From Polyangium sp. 15x6 (GTDB lineage: Bacteria > Myxococcota_A > Polyangia > Polyangiales > Polyangiaceae): 57,809 nucleotides of DNA. The notes under the pieces are model-generated. The model worked only from the letters and a program-made list of their open reading frames with translations. It searched no databases and had not been told where the DNA came from. Both the position numbers and the translations under genes were made by a program. The stretch is from assembly GCF_029960785.1 (NCBI RefSeq), contig NZ_JASBQE010000075.1, positions 1 through 57,809 on the forward strand. The letters are read 5' to 3'. Shown in pieces: positions 36,137-44,800 of the stretch (its first letter is position 1; each line of letters starts with the position of its first letter).

Positions 36137-36847
36137 TCAGGGCGCGACCGCTTCGCAGCCCGGCGCCTTCGGTTCGGCCGGGAACGACGCGTTCGTCTCC
36201 ACGCACACGGATGCGGGGTTCGTGAGGGGCGGCGGCGGCAGCGCCCCGTCGCAGGGCGCGTTCGCTCGGTGGCTCGGGTGCCGCGCCAGCATATCGCAGG
36301 CGAACCTCGTCGTGCGCCGGGCGTGCGCGAGCGCGTCCGCGACCACGCGCAGCGTGCGCTCCCCATACGCGAGCCGGTTTTGATCCTCGGGCGGCGAACG
36401 CTCGAACTCGGCGCAGACCCGGAACGCCTCGTACTCCATCAAAAATGCCGTCAGGGCCATCCGATCCACGATGCGGATCCAGTCCTCGTGCTCCTTCGGC
36501 GTCGCGCGGAGCAGCCGCTCCATGAGGGCGAGCTCCTGCGCGAGCGGCAGCCCCCTGCAACCTCGCTGCGGCTTCTCACCGAGCACCTGTGCCCCGTGTG
36601 ACAGCGCCCGCGCACCTCCTGTCCCCGGGGGATCTGGACATACAGCCCTGGCAGCTTGCAAGAAATGATCGATTTCGGGCGGTGTGGTCTTTGCGTTTCT
36701 CTGATCCAGAGAGGTGATCCATTCCGCGGCGGTGCCGAGCGGCGGGCCTTCCGGCGGAGGCGTCGTGGTTCGGACCGGCGCGCATCCGACGAGCAGGCAT
36801 GCGAGGACACATGCGATTCGGAGCACCGTGGAATTCGTGCGCACCAT
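36137..36847 (-). CDS. Hypothetical lipoprotein
   Basis: A 236-residue protein. The ATG at 36847 gives a signal peptide ending ACLLVGC, so it is probably lipidated. The mature part starts with TTTPPPEGPP and is otherwise helical, with Cys at about 70, 96, 144, 182, 198 and 213 and a conserved-looking stretch DWIRIVDRMALTAFLMEYEAFRVCAEFERS (read in two parts: DWIRIVDRMALTAF and LMEYEAFRVCAEF). It is not recognised. An in-frame GTG five codons earlier is an alternative start. It is divergent from the flavin monooxygenase gene and lies upstream of the fusion gene on the same strand. Confidence 0.7.
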   Translation of the reverse strand: MVRTNSTVLRIACVLACLLVGCAPVRTTTPPPEGPPLGTAAEWITSLDQRNAKTTPPEIDHFLQAARAVCPDPPGTGGARALSHGAQVLGEKPQRGCRGLPLAQELALMERLLRATPKEHEDWIRIVDRMALTAFLMEYEAFRVCAEFERSPPEDQNRLAYGERTLRVVADALAHARRTTRFACDMLARHPSHRANAPCDGALPPPPLTNPASVCVETNASFPAEPKAPGCEAVAP

Positions 36848-37022
36848 GCCATGTTCGTACACGTCGTGCGGTGTGTCCTTGGCCAGAAGTCAGCAATACC
36901 CCGACGTTTGGGCGATGGACCGCCGACGCCGATAGGTATATCGTCCGTTCTCGACGGGTTACGCTTTGGGGGCGCTGCTCGGCTCGTTCGAGCGCAGCCA
37001 TCCAGCTTGGAAAGGGGCTTCG

Positions 37023-38318
37023 ATGAGCAGCATTGGCATCGTGGGAGCCGGCATCGCGGGGTTGCAACTCGGATTGTTCCTCCGCAGGCACGGCGTCTCC
37101 TGCACCCTTTATACAGATCGATCGGGCGACGAGATCCGATCCTCGCGCCTGCCGAGCACCGCGGCGCTCCTCGGGTCGACGCGCCGGCGGGATCGCGAGC
37201 TCGGCACCAATCATTGGGATGACGACGCGTTCGGATGTTTTCACGTCGACGTCCGCGTCAAAGGATTACCGGAGCTCTCCTCGCGGGGCCGGATCGTGCC
37301 GCCCGCGCTCCTCATCGACATGCGTCTCTACCTGCCCCGGCTCCTCGAGGATTTCGAGGCGCGCGGCGGCCGCGTCATCCGCACCGGAGCGCTCGCTCGA
37401 TCGGACGTCGAGCGCCTCGGCAGAAAGCACGACCTCGTGGTCGTGGCGAGCGGCCGGGGCGAGCTCGGTACCATGTTCCCGCGGGATTTCGACCGTTCTC
37501 CCTGGCTCGAGCCGCAGCGCCGGCTCTTCGCGGGCCTCTTTCGGGGCATCGATTTCCCCGAGGAGCTCGGCCTGCTCTTCCAGATCGTCCCGGGGCACGG
37601 CGAGATTTTCGAGAGCCAGCTCCTCACGGCGGAGGGGCCGGTCACTTGCCTCCTGTTCGAGGCCATCCCCGGCGGCGCCCTCGACGCCGTCACGCGCGTC
37701 CCTTGCGACGACGATCCGCACGTGGTCGAGAGCCTCGTGCTCGATTTGTTGCAGGAGAACGCGCCGAGCGTCCATGACCGCGTCGATCGGCAGACCTTTC
37801 ACCTCACGAGCCCGGGCGATTGCATGCAGGCCGCGATCGTCCCGACGGCGCGCCGCGCCTACGTCGATCTCGGCGAGGGGCGCTTTGCCGTCGCGGTCGG
37901 GGATGCCTTCGCGACGCACGATCCCGTGCTCTGGCAGGGCGCGAACGCCGCCTCGCGCGGGGCGTGGGCGCTCGGCGAGGCGATCGTCCAGGCGCTCGTG
38001 CTCGGTCGTCCCCTCGATCGACGGTTCTGCGAGGGCGTGGACGAGCGGCTGTGGTCCCTCGTCGGCCCCTCGATGCACTGGACGAACGCCTTCCTTTCGC
38101 CGCCTCCGCCGCACACGATGGCGATCTTCTCGGCGGCTTCGCGGGATCAGAGCATCGCGGACGCGTTCGCCTCGAACTTCGACGATCCCGCCTTGCAATG
38201 GCGGATCTTCCGCGGCCCCGAGGGCGCCTCTGCGTTCCTCGAAGGGTTCCGAGGCGCGCGTACCCGGCGCGTACTCGGCGCCACGGTCGCGCCTGCGTCG
38301 GCGCCTGCGTCGGCCTAG
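37023..38318 (+). CDS. StyA-like flavin monooxygenase (styrene/indole monooxygenase family)
   Basis: A 431-residue protein with a length and pattern very like the FAD-binding epoxidase StyA (about 415 residues). It starts GIVGAGIAGLQLGLFLRRHG, the FAD-binding GxGxxG loop, continues LYTDRSGDEI, and later shows GDAFATHDPVLWQGANAASR, matching the StyA GD..ATVDPVLGQGANMAS motif. StyA-type enzymes epoxidise styrene or oxidise indole with reduced FAD supplied by a reductase (StyB). No StyB-like reductase is encoded here, so the reductant must come from elsewhere. The ATG at 37023 has AAAGGGG upstream. The next gene, 38 bp away, is unrelated. Confidence 0.85.
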   Translation: MSSIGIVGAGIAGLQLGLFLRRHGVSCTLYTDRSGDEIRSSRLPSTAALLGSTRRRDRELGTNHWDDDAFGCFHVDVRVKGLPELSSRGRIVPPALLIDMRLYLPRLLEDFEARGGRVIRTGALARSDVERLGRKHDLVVVASGRGELGTMFPRDFDRSPWLEPQRRLFAGLFRGIDFPEELGLLFQIVPGHGEIFESQLLTAEGPVTCLLFEAIPGGALDAVTRVPCDDDPHVVESLVLDLLQENAPSVHDRVDRQTFHLTSPGDCMQAAIVPTARRAYVDLGEGRFAVAVGDAFATHDPVLWQGANAASRGAWALGEAIVQALVLGRPLDRRFCEGVDERLWSLVGPSMHWTNAFLSPPPPHTMAIFSAASRDQSIADAFASNFDDPALQWRIFRGPEGASAFLEGFRGARTRRVLGATVAPASAPASA

Positions 38319-38356
38319 CCGGAACACCTCGGGGGTGTGGTAGGCTGCGCCCCCCG

Positions 38357-39073
38357 ATGCGGCGCCGCCTCGAACGAGTCCTCCTGCTCCTCGGGCTGCT
38401 CGCCCTTCCGCTCGTGCTTTTGCGCCTGCCGGCCGTGCGCAACGCGCTCGTCTCGCTCGTCGGCTTCATGCGCGAGGCGGGCGCGGCCGGCGCGCTTCTG
38501 TTCTTCGGCGTCGAGGTCTTTGCCCTCGCGATCACCACGCCCCTCTGGGTCATGTCGGGCCTCGCGGGCTACGCGTACGGCTTCGGCAAGGGAATCTTGA
38601 TCGCGTGGCCGGCCGTGACGCTCGGCGTCTGCCTCTGCTTCCTCTTCGGCCGCGCCTCCATCGGCAAGCTCCTCTCGGCGCGCGCGGGCGAGGCCCATTT
38701 CTGGCGCGCCGTCGAGCGCGCCGTCCGCGCCGACGGCTTCAAGATCACCTTCCTCCTGCGCGTCACCTTCGCCTTCCCGCAGAACATCGGCACGTACATG
38801 CTCTCGGCGACGCCCCTCTCGCTCCGTGCTTTCGCGGGGGGCTCGTTCCTCGGCCTCTTGCCGGCCACCCTCTTCCACGTCTACGTCGGCGCGAGCGTGG
38901 AGAGCGCGGCCGCGCTGCTCTCGGGCGAGGCCAAGGCGCCGGGATCGCTCGGCTGGATCACGCTCGTGCTCGGGTTCGTCGTGACACTCGGCGCGCTCGT
39001 CGTCACCTCGCGCATCGCGCGTCGCTCCCTGGACAAGGCGCTCGCGGCGCCCTCGCAGGCGGTGGAGCCCTGA
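38357..39073 (+). CDS. TVP38/TMEM64 (DedA superfamily) membrane protein
   Basis: A 238-residue polytopic protein with about six membrane segments. The core has the VTT motif: a hydrophobic entry helix, a Gly-rich SGLAGYAYGFGKGILIAWPAVTLG re-entrant loop region (two parts: SGLAGYAYGFGKG and ILIAWPAVTLG), FLLRVTFAFPQN and a late GASVESAAALLSGEA stretch. DedA/TVP38 proteins are lipid-related transporters or scramblases of the inner membrane. The start ATG is at 38357. Its stop overlaps the ATG of the next gene (TGATG), so the two are coupled. Confidence 0.87.
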   Translation: MRRRLERVLLLLGLLALPLVLLRLPAVRNALVSLVGFMREAGAAGALLFFGVEVFALAITTPLWVMSGLAGYAYGFGKGILIAWPAVTLGVCLCFLFGRASIGKLLSARAGEAHFWRAVERAVRADGFKITFLLRVTFAFPQNIGTYMLSATPLSLRAFAGGSFLGLLPATLFHVYVGASVESAAALLSGEAKAPGSLGWITLVLGFVVTLGALVVTSRIARRSLDKALAAPSQAVEP

Positions 39074-40044
39074 TGGCGGCCCGGAAAAACACCTTCGACG
39101 ACAAACTCGCGCGCATTCGCGCGCTCGCCCGCGCCGAGCCGAAAGCGGCCGCCGCGCCCGATCTCGGCGGATTCCTCGCCGATCCGAACCCGTTCCTCGT
39201 GGGGGAGGTGGCGAAGGTCGTGGCCGATCTCGAGCTCCGCGCGCTCGTGCCCGACCTCGTCGCGGCCTTCGAGCGGCTCCTCGGCATGCCCGCGATGGCG
39301 GATCGGGGCTGCCACGCGAAGCAGAAGGTCCTCGAGGCCCTCGTCACGCTCGAAGCGGACGCGTGGGACACGTACCGAAAAGGCCTCCGATACGTGCAGA
39401 TAGAAGTCACCGTGGGCCCGCCCGTGGATACGGCCGGGCTCGTCCGCGGCATCTCCGCGCATGCGCTCGTCCGGACGAACTTTCCGCGGGCCGCGCTCGA
39501 AGTGACCCCGCTCTTGTTCGACGAAACGCCCGAGGCCCGCGTCGCCGCGGCCGAAGCGCTGCGCGACACGTGCGAGGTCGTCTGCGCGGCCGTGCTGCAT
39601 GCGCGGGTGATCGTGGGCGACCCCGAGCCCGACGTGCTCGGCGCGTGTTATCGCGGAATGCTCGCGCTCGAGCCGCGCCAGTATTTGCCCGTCGTCGCGG
39701 CCGCGCTCGAAGCCGGGGTCGAGACGGCGGCGCTCGCGCTCGGCGAGTCCCGCTTGCCGGAGGCGCTCTCGGTGCTGCAGGAGGCCGTCTCGCGCGCGGA
39801 TCCGGAGCTCGAGAAGACCGTGCTGCTCGGCGTGGCCCTGCTCCGCACCGACGAGGCTCTGTCGTATTTGCTGGAGCTCGTCGCCGAGGCGCCGGAGAGC
39901 CGTGCGATCCACGCGATCCAGGCGCTCTCGCTCCACCGGCACGATACGCGGCTCACGTCGAAGGTCGGCGAGATCGTCTCCGCCCGCAAATCACGAAAGC
40001 TCGCGCGCGCGTTCGCGGAGCGGTTTGGCCCGAGCGAAGGTTGA
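39073..40044 (+). CDS. HEAT-repeat-like protein
   Basis: A 323-residue, Leu/Ala-rich all-helical protein without signal peptide or membrane segment. Short helix pairs repeat about every 30-35 residues (ALEVTPLLFDETPEARVAAAEALRDT and AIHAIQALSLHRHD are typical), consistent with HEAT or ARM repeats. It probably serves as an adaptor. The ATG at 39073 overlaps the stop of the TVP38 gene by one base, so it is translated with it; the two may act together at the membrane, though nothing else supports this. Confidence 0.78.
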   Translation: MAARKNTFDDKLARIRALARAEPKAAAAPDLGGFLADPNPFLVGEVAKVVADLELRALVPDLVAAFERLLGMPAMADRGCHAKQKVLEALVTLEADAWDTYRKGLRYVQIEVTVGPPVDTAGLVRGISAHALVRTNFPRAALEVTPLLFDETPEARVAAAEALRDTCEVVCAAVLHARVIVGDPEPDVLGACYRGMLALEPRQYLPVVAAALEAGVETAALALGESRLPEALSVLQEAVSRADPELEKTVLLGVALLRTDEALSYLLELVAEAPESRAIHAIQALSLHRHDTRLTSKVGEIVSARKSRKLARAFAERFGPSEG

Positions 40045-40211
40045 CGAGAGCGTGCTCGTGATCCGCACGCTGGATCACGGGGCTGCGTATCTCGTTTCGC
40101 TCCATGCCATCGGGGTGCAAATGACGGTTTGCATCGCAACGATTTGACGTCGAAAAAGTGACGAAATCGTGGACAGCAGGGGGCGCGAGGCTTTATCTTG
40201 TCACTTCGCCC

Positions 40212-41174
40212 ATGACGTCCGTCGCTTGCCACAGCCATCGCCGTCTCTTTCGGGGGGGCAACGTGTTCTGGGAGGAGTGGGCTCCGCACGGAGGGCTCGC
40301 CCACGAGCGTCAGAGGCCTGTCGTCCTCGTGCACGGCCTCACGGATACCTGCCGGACCTGGAACAAGATCGCCCCGGCCCTCGCGCGAGATCGGCGGCTT
40401 TATGCCCTCGATCTGCCGGGGCACGGGCAGTCGAGCCGATACGACGCCTCGTATGACGTCTCGTGGTACGCGAGCCTCGTCGTCGAATGGATTCGATCGC
40501 TCGGGCTCTCGGACTTCGACCTCATCGGCCATTCCCTCGGCGGCGGCATCGCGATGCACGTGCTGCTCGAACAGCCGGGGCGCGTGCATCGCCTGGCGCT
40601 CGTCGCCGCCGGCGGGCTCGGCCTCGAGGTCGCCGCGCCGCTGCGCCTCGCCTCGTCGATGGGATTGCTCGATCTCGCGGCGCCGATGCTCATGGGCATC
40701 GGCACGAACGCGGGCGTGCGCGTGCTCGGGGGCAATTTCGACGAAACGGAGCGCAAGCACCTCATCGAGATGAATGCACGCCCAGGCACGGCGCGCGCCC
40801 TGTTCCGGACGCTGCGGAATGCGGTCGATCTGCGGGGGCAACGCGAGCACCTGCTCGATCACGCGTACCGGCTGCGCGAGCTGCCGCCGCTCGCGGTGTA
40901 CTGGGGCGATAAGGATCCGGTGATCCCGGTCAAGCACGCCGAGCAGGTGCACCATTACCTCGACGGCGCGATCGTGCGGCGTTTCCAGAACGTGGGCCAT
41001 TACCCGCACCGCGAGGCCGTGCCGGAGATCCTGTCCGAGCTTTTCCGGTTCCTCGACGAACCCCAGCGCACGCCGCGGGTGCGCCCGGGCGCTCGTCCGC
41101 CGCGCGCGCCCGAGGAGGCGCGCCCCTCGCTCTGGCGCAGGCTCGCGGGGGCGCGGCTCGCCGAGGTCGAGTGA
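40212..41174 (+). CDS. Alpha/beta hydrolase
   Basis: A 320-residue alpha/beta-hydrolase. It has VVLVHGLTDTCRTW (oxyanion part), DLPGHGQS, the nucleophile elbow GHSLGG with Ser108, the acid in YWGDKDPVIP and the catalytic His in NVGHYPHRE. The layout is that of 2-hydroxymuconate-semialdehyde hydrolase and related C-C hydrolases or esterases. A GTG at 40158 is an alternative start; the ATG at 40212 is only weakly favoured. The last 35 residues are Arg/Pro-rich and probably disordered. The preceding 113-bp spacer has an AT-richer stretch (40125-40175) that may hold its promoter. Confidence 0.82.
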   Translation: MTSVACHSHRRLFRGGNVFWEEWAPHGGLAHERQRPVVLVHGLTDTCRTWNKIAPALARDRRLYALDLPGHGQSSRYDASYDVSWYASLVVEWIRSLGLSDFDLIGHSLGGGIAMHVLLEQPGRVHRLALVAAGGLGLEVAAPLRLASSMGLLDLAAPMLMGIGTNAGVRVLGGNFDETERKHLIEMNARPGTARALFRTLRNAVDLRGQREHLLDHAYRLRELPPLAVYWGDKDPVIPVKHAEQVHHYLDGAIVRRFQNVGHYPHREAVPEILSELFRFLDEPQRTPRVRPGARPPRAPEEARPSLWRRLAGARLAEVE

Positions 41175-41184
41175 GGTCTCTGCC

Positions 41185-41598
41185 TCAGGGATTCGTGGCG
41201 ATCGCGTCGTAGCCCTTCTCGGAAAATTGAAGCAGACAGAGCCCGTGCCCGAACGGATCGGCGAGCATGACGATCCGGCCCCAGGCGTGCGCGGCGATGT
41301 CGCTTTCCCGGACAGCCCCCGCGGCCTCGGCCCGCGCGAGCGCGCCGTCGAGGTCCTCCACCACGAAATCGAGGTGGACCGGCGTCCAATGGCGGCCATA
41401 GGACCGCGGCGAGGTCGATCCGGGGAAGGGAAGGCCCCCCGCCTGCTTCACGAGCAGATAAATCGCGGCATTCGCGCCCACGAGCTCCACGCCGGCGCCG
41501 CCGAAGCGGCGGCCGATGTGGAGGTCGAAGGCGCCCATGTAGAAGTGTATCGCGCGGTCGAGGTCGTCGACGTCGATGTTGACGAGCAAGGTGGTCAT
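41185..41598 (-). CDS. VOC-family (glyoxalase/dioxygenase-like) protein
   Basis: A 137-residue single-domain protein of the vicinal-oxygen-chelate fold: two beta-alpha-beta-beta-beta modules (VDDLDRAIHFYMGAFDL and VEDLDGALARAEAAG, then DPFGHGLCLLQF). Conserved metal ligand positions include the His in HLDFVV and the Glu/Phe end. The family covers glyoxalases, fosfomycin-resistance proteins and dioxygenases; this member is too short to name. The ATG at 41598 is chosen because translation further upstream adds a different N-terminus with no start signal. It lies 13 bp from the next gene's stop, also on the minus strand. Confidence 0.82.
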   Translation of the reverse strand: MTTLLVNIDVDDLDRAIHFYMGAFDLHIGRRFGGAGVELVGANAAIYLLVKQAGGLPFPGSTSPRSYGRHWTPVHLDFVVEDLDGALARAEAAGAVRESDIAAHAWGRIVMLADPFGHGLCLLQFSEKGYDAIATNP

Positions 41599-41611
41599 GG
41601 GTTCGTCGGGG

Positions 41612-42748
41612 TCATGGAAGCACGGTTTTCCGCTGGTTTCCAAGCCACGAGAGCCCCGCGTTGTAAATCACGTCGTGTCCGCCCAGAAACACCACGACCG
41701 TCGCGCGCTCGCTCGTGCGTTCGAAGACCACCTTCGCCTTCGCGGCCTCGTAGAGCGGGCGCGCCTTCGGGGCGCCGAGGGTCTCCGGGATGCTGCGCGT
41801 GCTGGCGATCCGCCCGATGTCCTCGTCGCGGACCCGATCCGCGGGCGCCGCGAGGTCATTGAAGGCGCGGAGTGCGTGATCCGGGGGGACGAGCTGGTCC
41901 CAGATTCCCACGCCGAGATAGACGTTCACACGCCCGCGCGCGCCTTTGAGGTGGGAGCGCGGGCTCCGCCGCCGGCATTCCTCCTCGGCAGGCGTGCCCG
42001 GCCGGGGCGCGCCGCCGCAGGCCGCGGCGACCTCGTGCGCGTAATGGCGATCGGGCACGTTCGCGCGCAGCCAGCCGTACCAGTCCACGAGGTCGTAAAT
42101 GGGCACCCAGGACACGACGCCCGCCCAGACCTCCGGGTGCCGACCCGCGAGGACGAGCGAGGTCATCGCGCTGCCAGAATACCCGACGAGGTAGATCCGT
42201 GCCGGATCGATGCGGGCGCGCCGCTTCGCGTATTCGACGGCGTCGAGCACGTCCCTTTGCGCGAGCTCGGAGGCTACCGACGTGGGCGACCGGTAGGGGC
42301 CGCGGTGATCGGGGTGGATGAGCACCCAGCCGTTCCGCTCCGCGAAGATCCCGTACGGAATGCCGATGTTCTGCAGGTAATTCTCGCTCCAGCTATGGAG
42401 CGCCACGAGCAGCGGCCGCGGCTCGGGTCGGCCCGGATCGTAAAATAGCGCCCGTTGCTTGTTCCCGTCGAGGGACGAAGAAATCTCGACCTCCTCGATC
42501 CGCGGGACCCGCGCGCGCCATACCGAGAAATCCTGCGCGCCGAACGGGAACGGGCCGCCGGCCGCGCGTGGAAACTCCGGAATCAGCGAAAGCGGCTCTC
42601 GCGCGCGCTCGCCCGGCGCGAGCGTTTGCGGAGGCGCAGACGTGGGCAGAGGTGCGCGGGTCTCTGCATGAGCCGTGGGCGTCTCCCGACACCCGGACAG
42701 GAGGATCCCCGCGAGGAGCACCAGCATGGAAACGATGGGGCTCGGCAT
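41612..42748 (-). CDS. Lipoprotein esterase/peptidase of the prolyl-oligopeptidase-like hydrolase type
   Basis: A 378-residue lipoprotein (lipobox ILLSGC, ATG at 42748 after AGGGAAGG). The catalytic domain has HSWSENYLQNIGIPYGIFA, HPDHRGPYRSP and the nucleophile elbow GYSGSAM (Ser in GxSxS), with an Asp in VGIWDQLVPP and a His in GGHDVIYN; these fit the S9/esterase_phd group of secreted hydrolases. It is the paralogue of the divergent gene at 42935, sharing the QNIGIPY motif, RGPY and AFNDLA..ADR. A Pro/Ala linker separates the lipid anchor from the enzyme. It is divergently transcribed, with a 186-bp shared spacer. Confidence 0.85.
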   Translation of the reverse strand: MPSPIVSMLVLLAGILLSGCRETPTAHAETRAPLPTSAPPQTLAPGERAREPLSLIPEFPRAAGGPFPFGAQDFSVWRARVPRIEEVEISSSLDGNKQRALFYDPGRPEPRPLLVALHSWSENYLQNIGIPYGIFAERNGWVLIHPDHRGPYRSPTSVASELAQRDVLDAVEYAKRRARIDPARIYLVGYSGSAMTSLVLAGRHPEVWAGVVSWVPIYDLVDWYGWLRANVPDRHYAHEVAAACGGAPRPGTPAEEECRRRSPRSHLKGARGRVNVYLGVGIWDQLVPPDHALRAFNDLAAPADRVRDEDIGRIASTRSIPETLGAPKARPLYEAAKAKVVFERTSERATVVVFLGGHDVIYNAGLSWLGNQRKTVLP

Positions 42749-42934
42749 TGCACCTTCCCTGCGCGGCCCTCCGCGCCTGGATACGTTCGTCCTGCACCCG
42801 TGGGAACGCAATCGCCGTGCCTCATTTCGTCATCGATCGTGCACGGGCGGACAGGCACGGCGCTCGCAATTCGTTTCGGATGCATGGCCTCGGCTGGGTG
42901 GAGCCGCTATACCCGCGCTCCGAGAGACGACCGC

Positions 42935-44014
42935 ATGAATTGCAACCAGAATCGTGTTCGGTTCCTTTCCCTCGTGGCGCTCGTGGCGCTTTTTTCGATC
43001 GCGGAGGGGTCCGCGCGTGCCGACGGCGCGAAGCGCGTGGAGCCCGTGTTCACGCTCGCCTCCCGATTTCCAGGCGGCGAGGGCGCCTCGGGCCTCGGCG
43101 CATGGAAGGAGCGCGTGCCCGGCGTCGAGGCCGTGACGATCAAATCGTCGGCCGACGGCGCCGATCAGCGCGCCATGTTCTTCGACTCGGGCGCGGCCGG
43201 AAAGCGACCGCTCCTCGTGGTCTTGCATAGCTGGAGCACCGACTGGCGGCAGAACATCGGCATCCCGTATGCCATGTTCGCCGCGAAGAACGACTGGGTC
43301 TTCGTGCACCCCGATTTCCGGGGCCCGTACCTCCGCCCCGAGGCCGCGGCCTCGGACCTCGCCGCGCAGGACATCCTCGACGCCATCGCGTACGCGAAGC
43401 AGCGCGGCCACGTCGACGAGACGCGTATCTATCTCGCAGGTTTTTCCGGCGGCGGCATGACCGCGCTGGCAATGGCCGGGCGACACCCGGACCTCTGGGC
43501 GGGCGTCGTCGCGTGGGCGCCGGTGTACGACATTCCCGATTGGTACACGTACAACCGGAAGGGTTTTCCCAGGCGGCATTATGCGCGTTTCATCGAGGGC
43601 GTGTGCAGCGGCGCGCCGCGCCCCGGCACGCCGGCGTTTCGCGAGTGCGCGCGTCGCAGCCCGAGCGCGCTCCTTTCGCGGGCGAAGCAGGCCGGCGTGC
43701 CGGTCTACGTGGCCACGGGCATTCGCGACGACATCGTGCCTCCGCGGCATTCGATCTCGGCCTTCAACGACCTCGCCGATCCGGCCGATCGTGTGGGCGA
43801 CGACGTGCTCGCGAAGCTCCTCACCCCCACGGCGACCCGCCGCGTCGCGAAGGCATCCTCCGACGATATTTACGAGCGCGCCGGCGCACCGTCGTACCTC
43901 ACGCGCACCTCGGGGAACGCCACGCTCGTACTTTTCGAGGGCGGGCACGACGTCGTCTTCGACGCGGGCCTCGCCTGGCTCCGCGACAAGCGCCGCGCGG
44001 CGAAGACTCCGTGA
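42935..44014 (+). CDS. Secreted hydrolase, paralogue of the lipoprotein on the other side of the spacer
   Basis: A 359-residue secreted hydrolase. A signal peptide (about 1-30, ending SARA) lacks a lipobox, so it is probably released rather than anchored. The nucleophile elbow is GFSGGGM, the acid is in GIRDDIVPP and the His in GGHDVVFD; the pre-catalytic HSWSTDWRQNIGIPYAMFA motif matches the paralogue closely. It probably acts on peptide or ester substrates outside the cell. The ATG is at 42935 with GAGAG upstream. Its pairing with the divergent lipoprotein suggests a duplication, one copy kept as membrane-bound and one as soluble. Confidence 0.85.
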   Translation: MNCNQNRVRFLSLVALVALFSIAEGSARADGAKRVEPVFTLASRFPGGEGASGLGAWKERVPGVEAVTIKSSADGADQRAMFFDSGAAGKRPLLVVLHSWSTDWRQNIGIPYAMFAAKNDWVFVHPDFRGPYLRPEAAASDLAAQDILDAIAYAKQRGHVDETRIYLAGFSGGGMTALAMAGRHPDLWAGVVAWAPVYDIPDWYTYNRKGFPRRHYARFIEGVCSGAPRPGTPAFRECARRSPSALLSRAKQAGVPVYVATGIRDDIVPPRHSISAFNDLADPADRVGDDVLAKLLTPTATRRVAKASSDDIYERAGAPSYLTRTSGNATLVLFEGGHDVVFDAGLAWLRDKRRAAKTP

Positions 44015-44122
44015 GCGGCCTCGCCGCGCGAGGATTGTCGTTGTGAAGGGGCGGGAAAGCCTGTAGAGAAGGCGAATCCGGGCGACGCGGTGCACGCGTA
44101 GGCCTCACGGAGGAGCTTCTAC

Positions 44123-44785
44123 ATGATCCATTCCCGCCTCGGTTTTGCTTCGATCCTCGGATTGGTCCTTGCGTGCGCGGCCTTTACCGCGTGCGGCGAC
44201 GAAAACAGCGGCAGTGGAGGCGCGGGGGGCAATGCGGGCGAGGGCGGCAGCGGCGGCAGCGGCGGCACGGGCGGCACGGGCGGCACGGGCGGTAGCGGCG
44301 GCAACGGCGGCAACGGCGGCACGGGCGGCGCGGGCGGCAACGACCTCGTCATGACCGAGGCCGATTTCGATTGCATCCTCGGCTGGGAGAAGGTCCGGTC
44401 CTTCCGCGTCACGAACAAGCTCGGCAATCTCGACGCCACGCTCGCCGCGGCCAATGCCCCCGGCACGACGGATTACCCCGTGGGCACCGTGATCCAGCTC
44501 GTCCCCTTCGAGGCGATGGTCAAGCGCGCGCCGGGGTTCGCCGCGGAGTCGAACGACTGGGAGTTTTTCTTCCTGGAAGTCTCGGAGATGGGCACGAAGA
44601 TCGTGCAGCGCGGCTCCAAGGACGTCGTGAACCAGTTCGGCGGCAACTGCCTCGATTGCCATGCGAAGGCCCTGCCCGAGTTTGATTTCGTCTGCGAGAA
44701 GGGCCACGGCTGCGACCCGCTGTCCCTCACGGACGACCAGATCCAGATGGTGCAGAACGGCGATCCGCGCTGCCCGATGCCCTGA
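44123..44785 (+). CDS. Cytochrome P460-like lipoprotein with one haem-binding CxxCH
   Basis: A 220-residue protein. The signal peptide ends FTACG (lipobox), followed by a GGTGG-type spacer (about 32-75). The remaining domain has FEAMVKRAPGF, WEFFFLEVSE, and CLDCH (about 178-182), a c-type haem site, embedded in a context like that of cytochrome P460 domains (a c-type haem with a distal lysine cross-link). It probably handles hydroxylamine, NO or simply electrons at the cell surface. The ATG has GGAGGAG 7 bases upstream. The call to P460 is moderate; the CxxCH is certain. Confidence 0.78.
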   Translation: MIHSRLGFASILGLVLACAAFTACGDENSGSGGAGGNAGEGGSGGSGGTGGTGGTGGSGGNGGNGGTGGAGGNDLVMTEADFDCILGWEKVRSFRVTNKLGNLDATLAAANAPGTTDYPVGTVIQLVPFEAMVKRAPGFAAESNDWEFFFLEVSEMGTKIVQRGSKDVVNQFGGNCLDCHAKALPEFDFVCEKGHGCDPLSLTDDQIQMVQNGDPRCPMP

Positions 44786-44800
44786 TCTCCGATTGAATCG

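Noticed and set aside
34301-36601. Plus-strand open frame of about 766 codons over the topoisomerase domain
   Set aside because: Arg/Pro/His-rich, no motif; antisense to conserved topoisomerase sequence.
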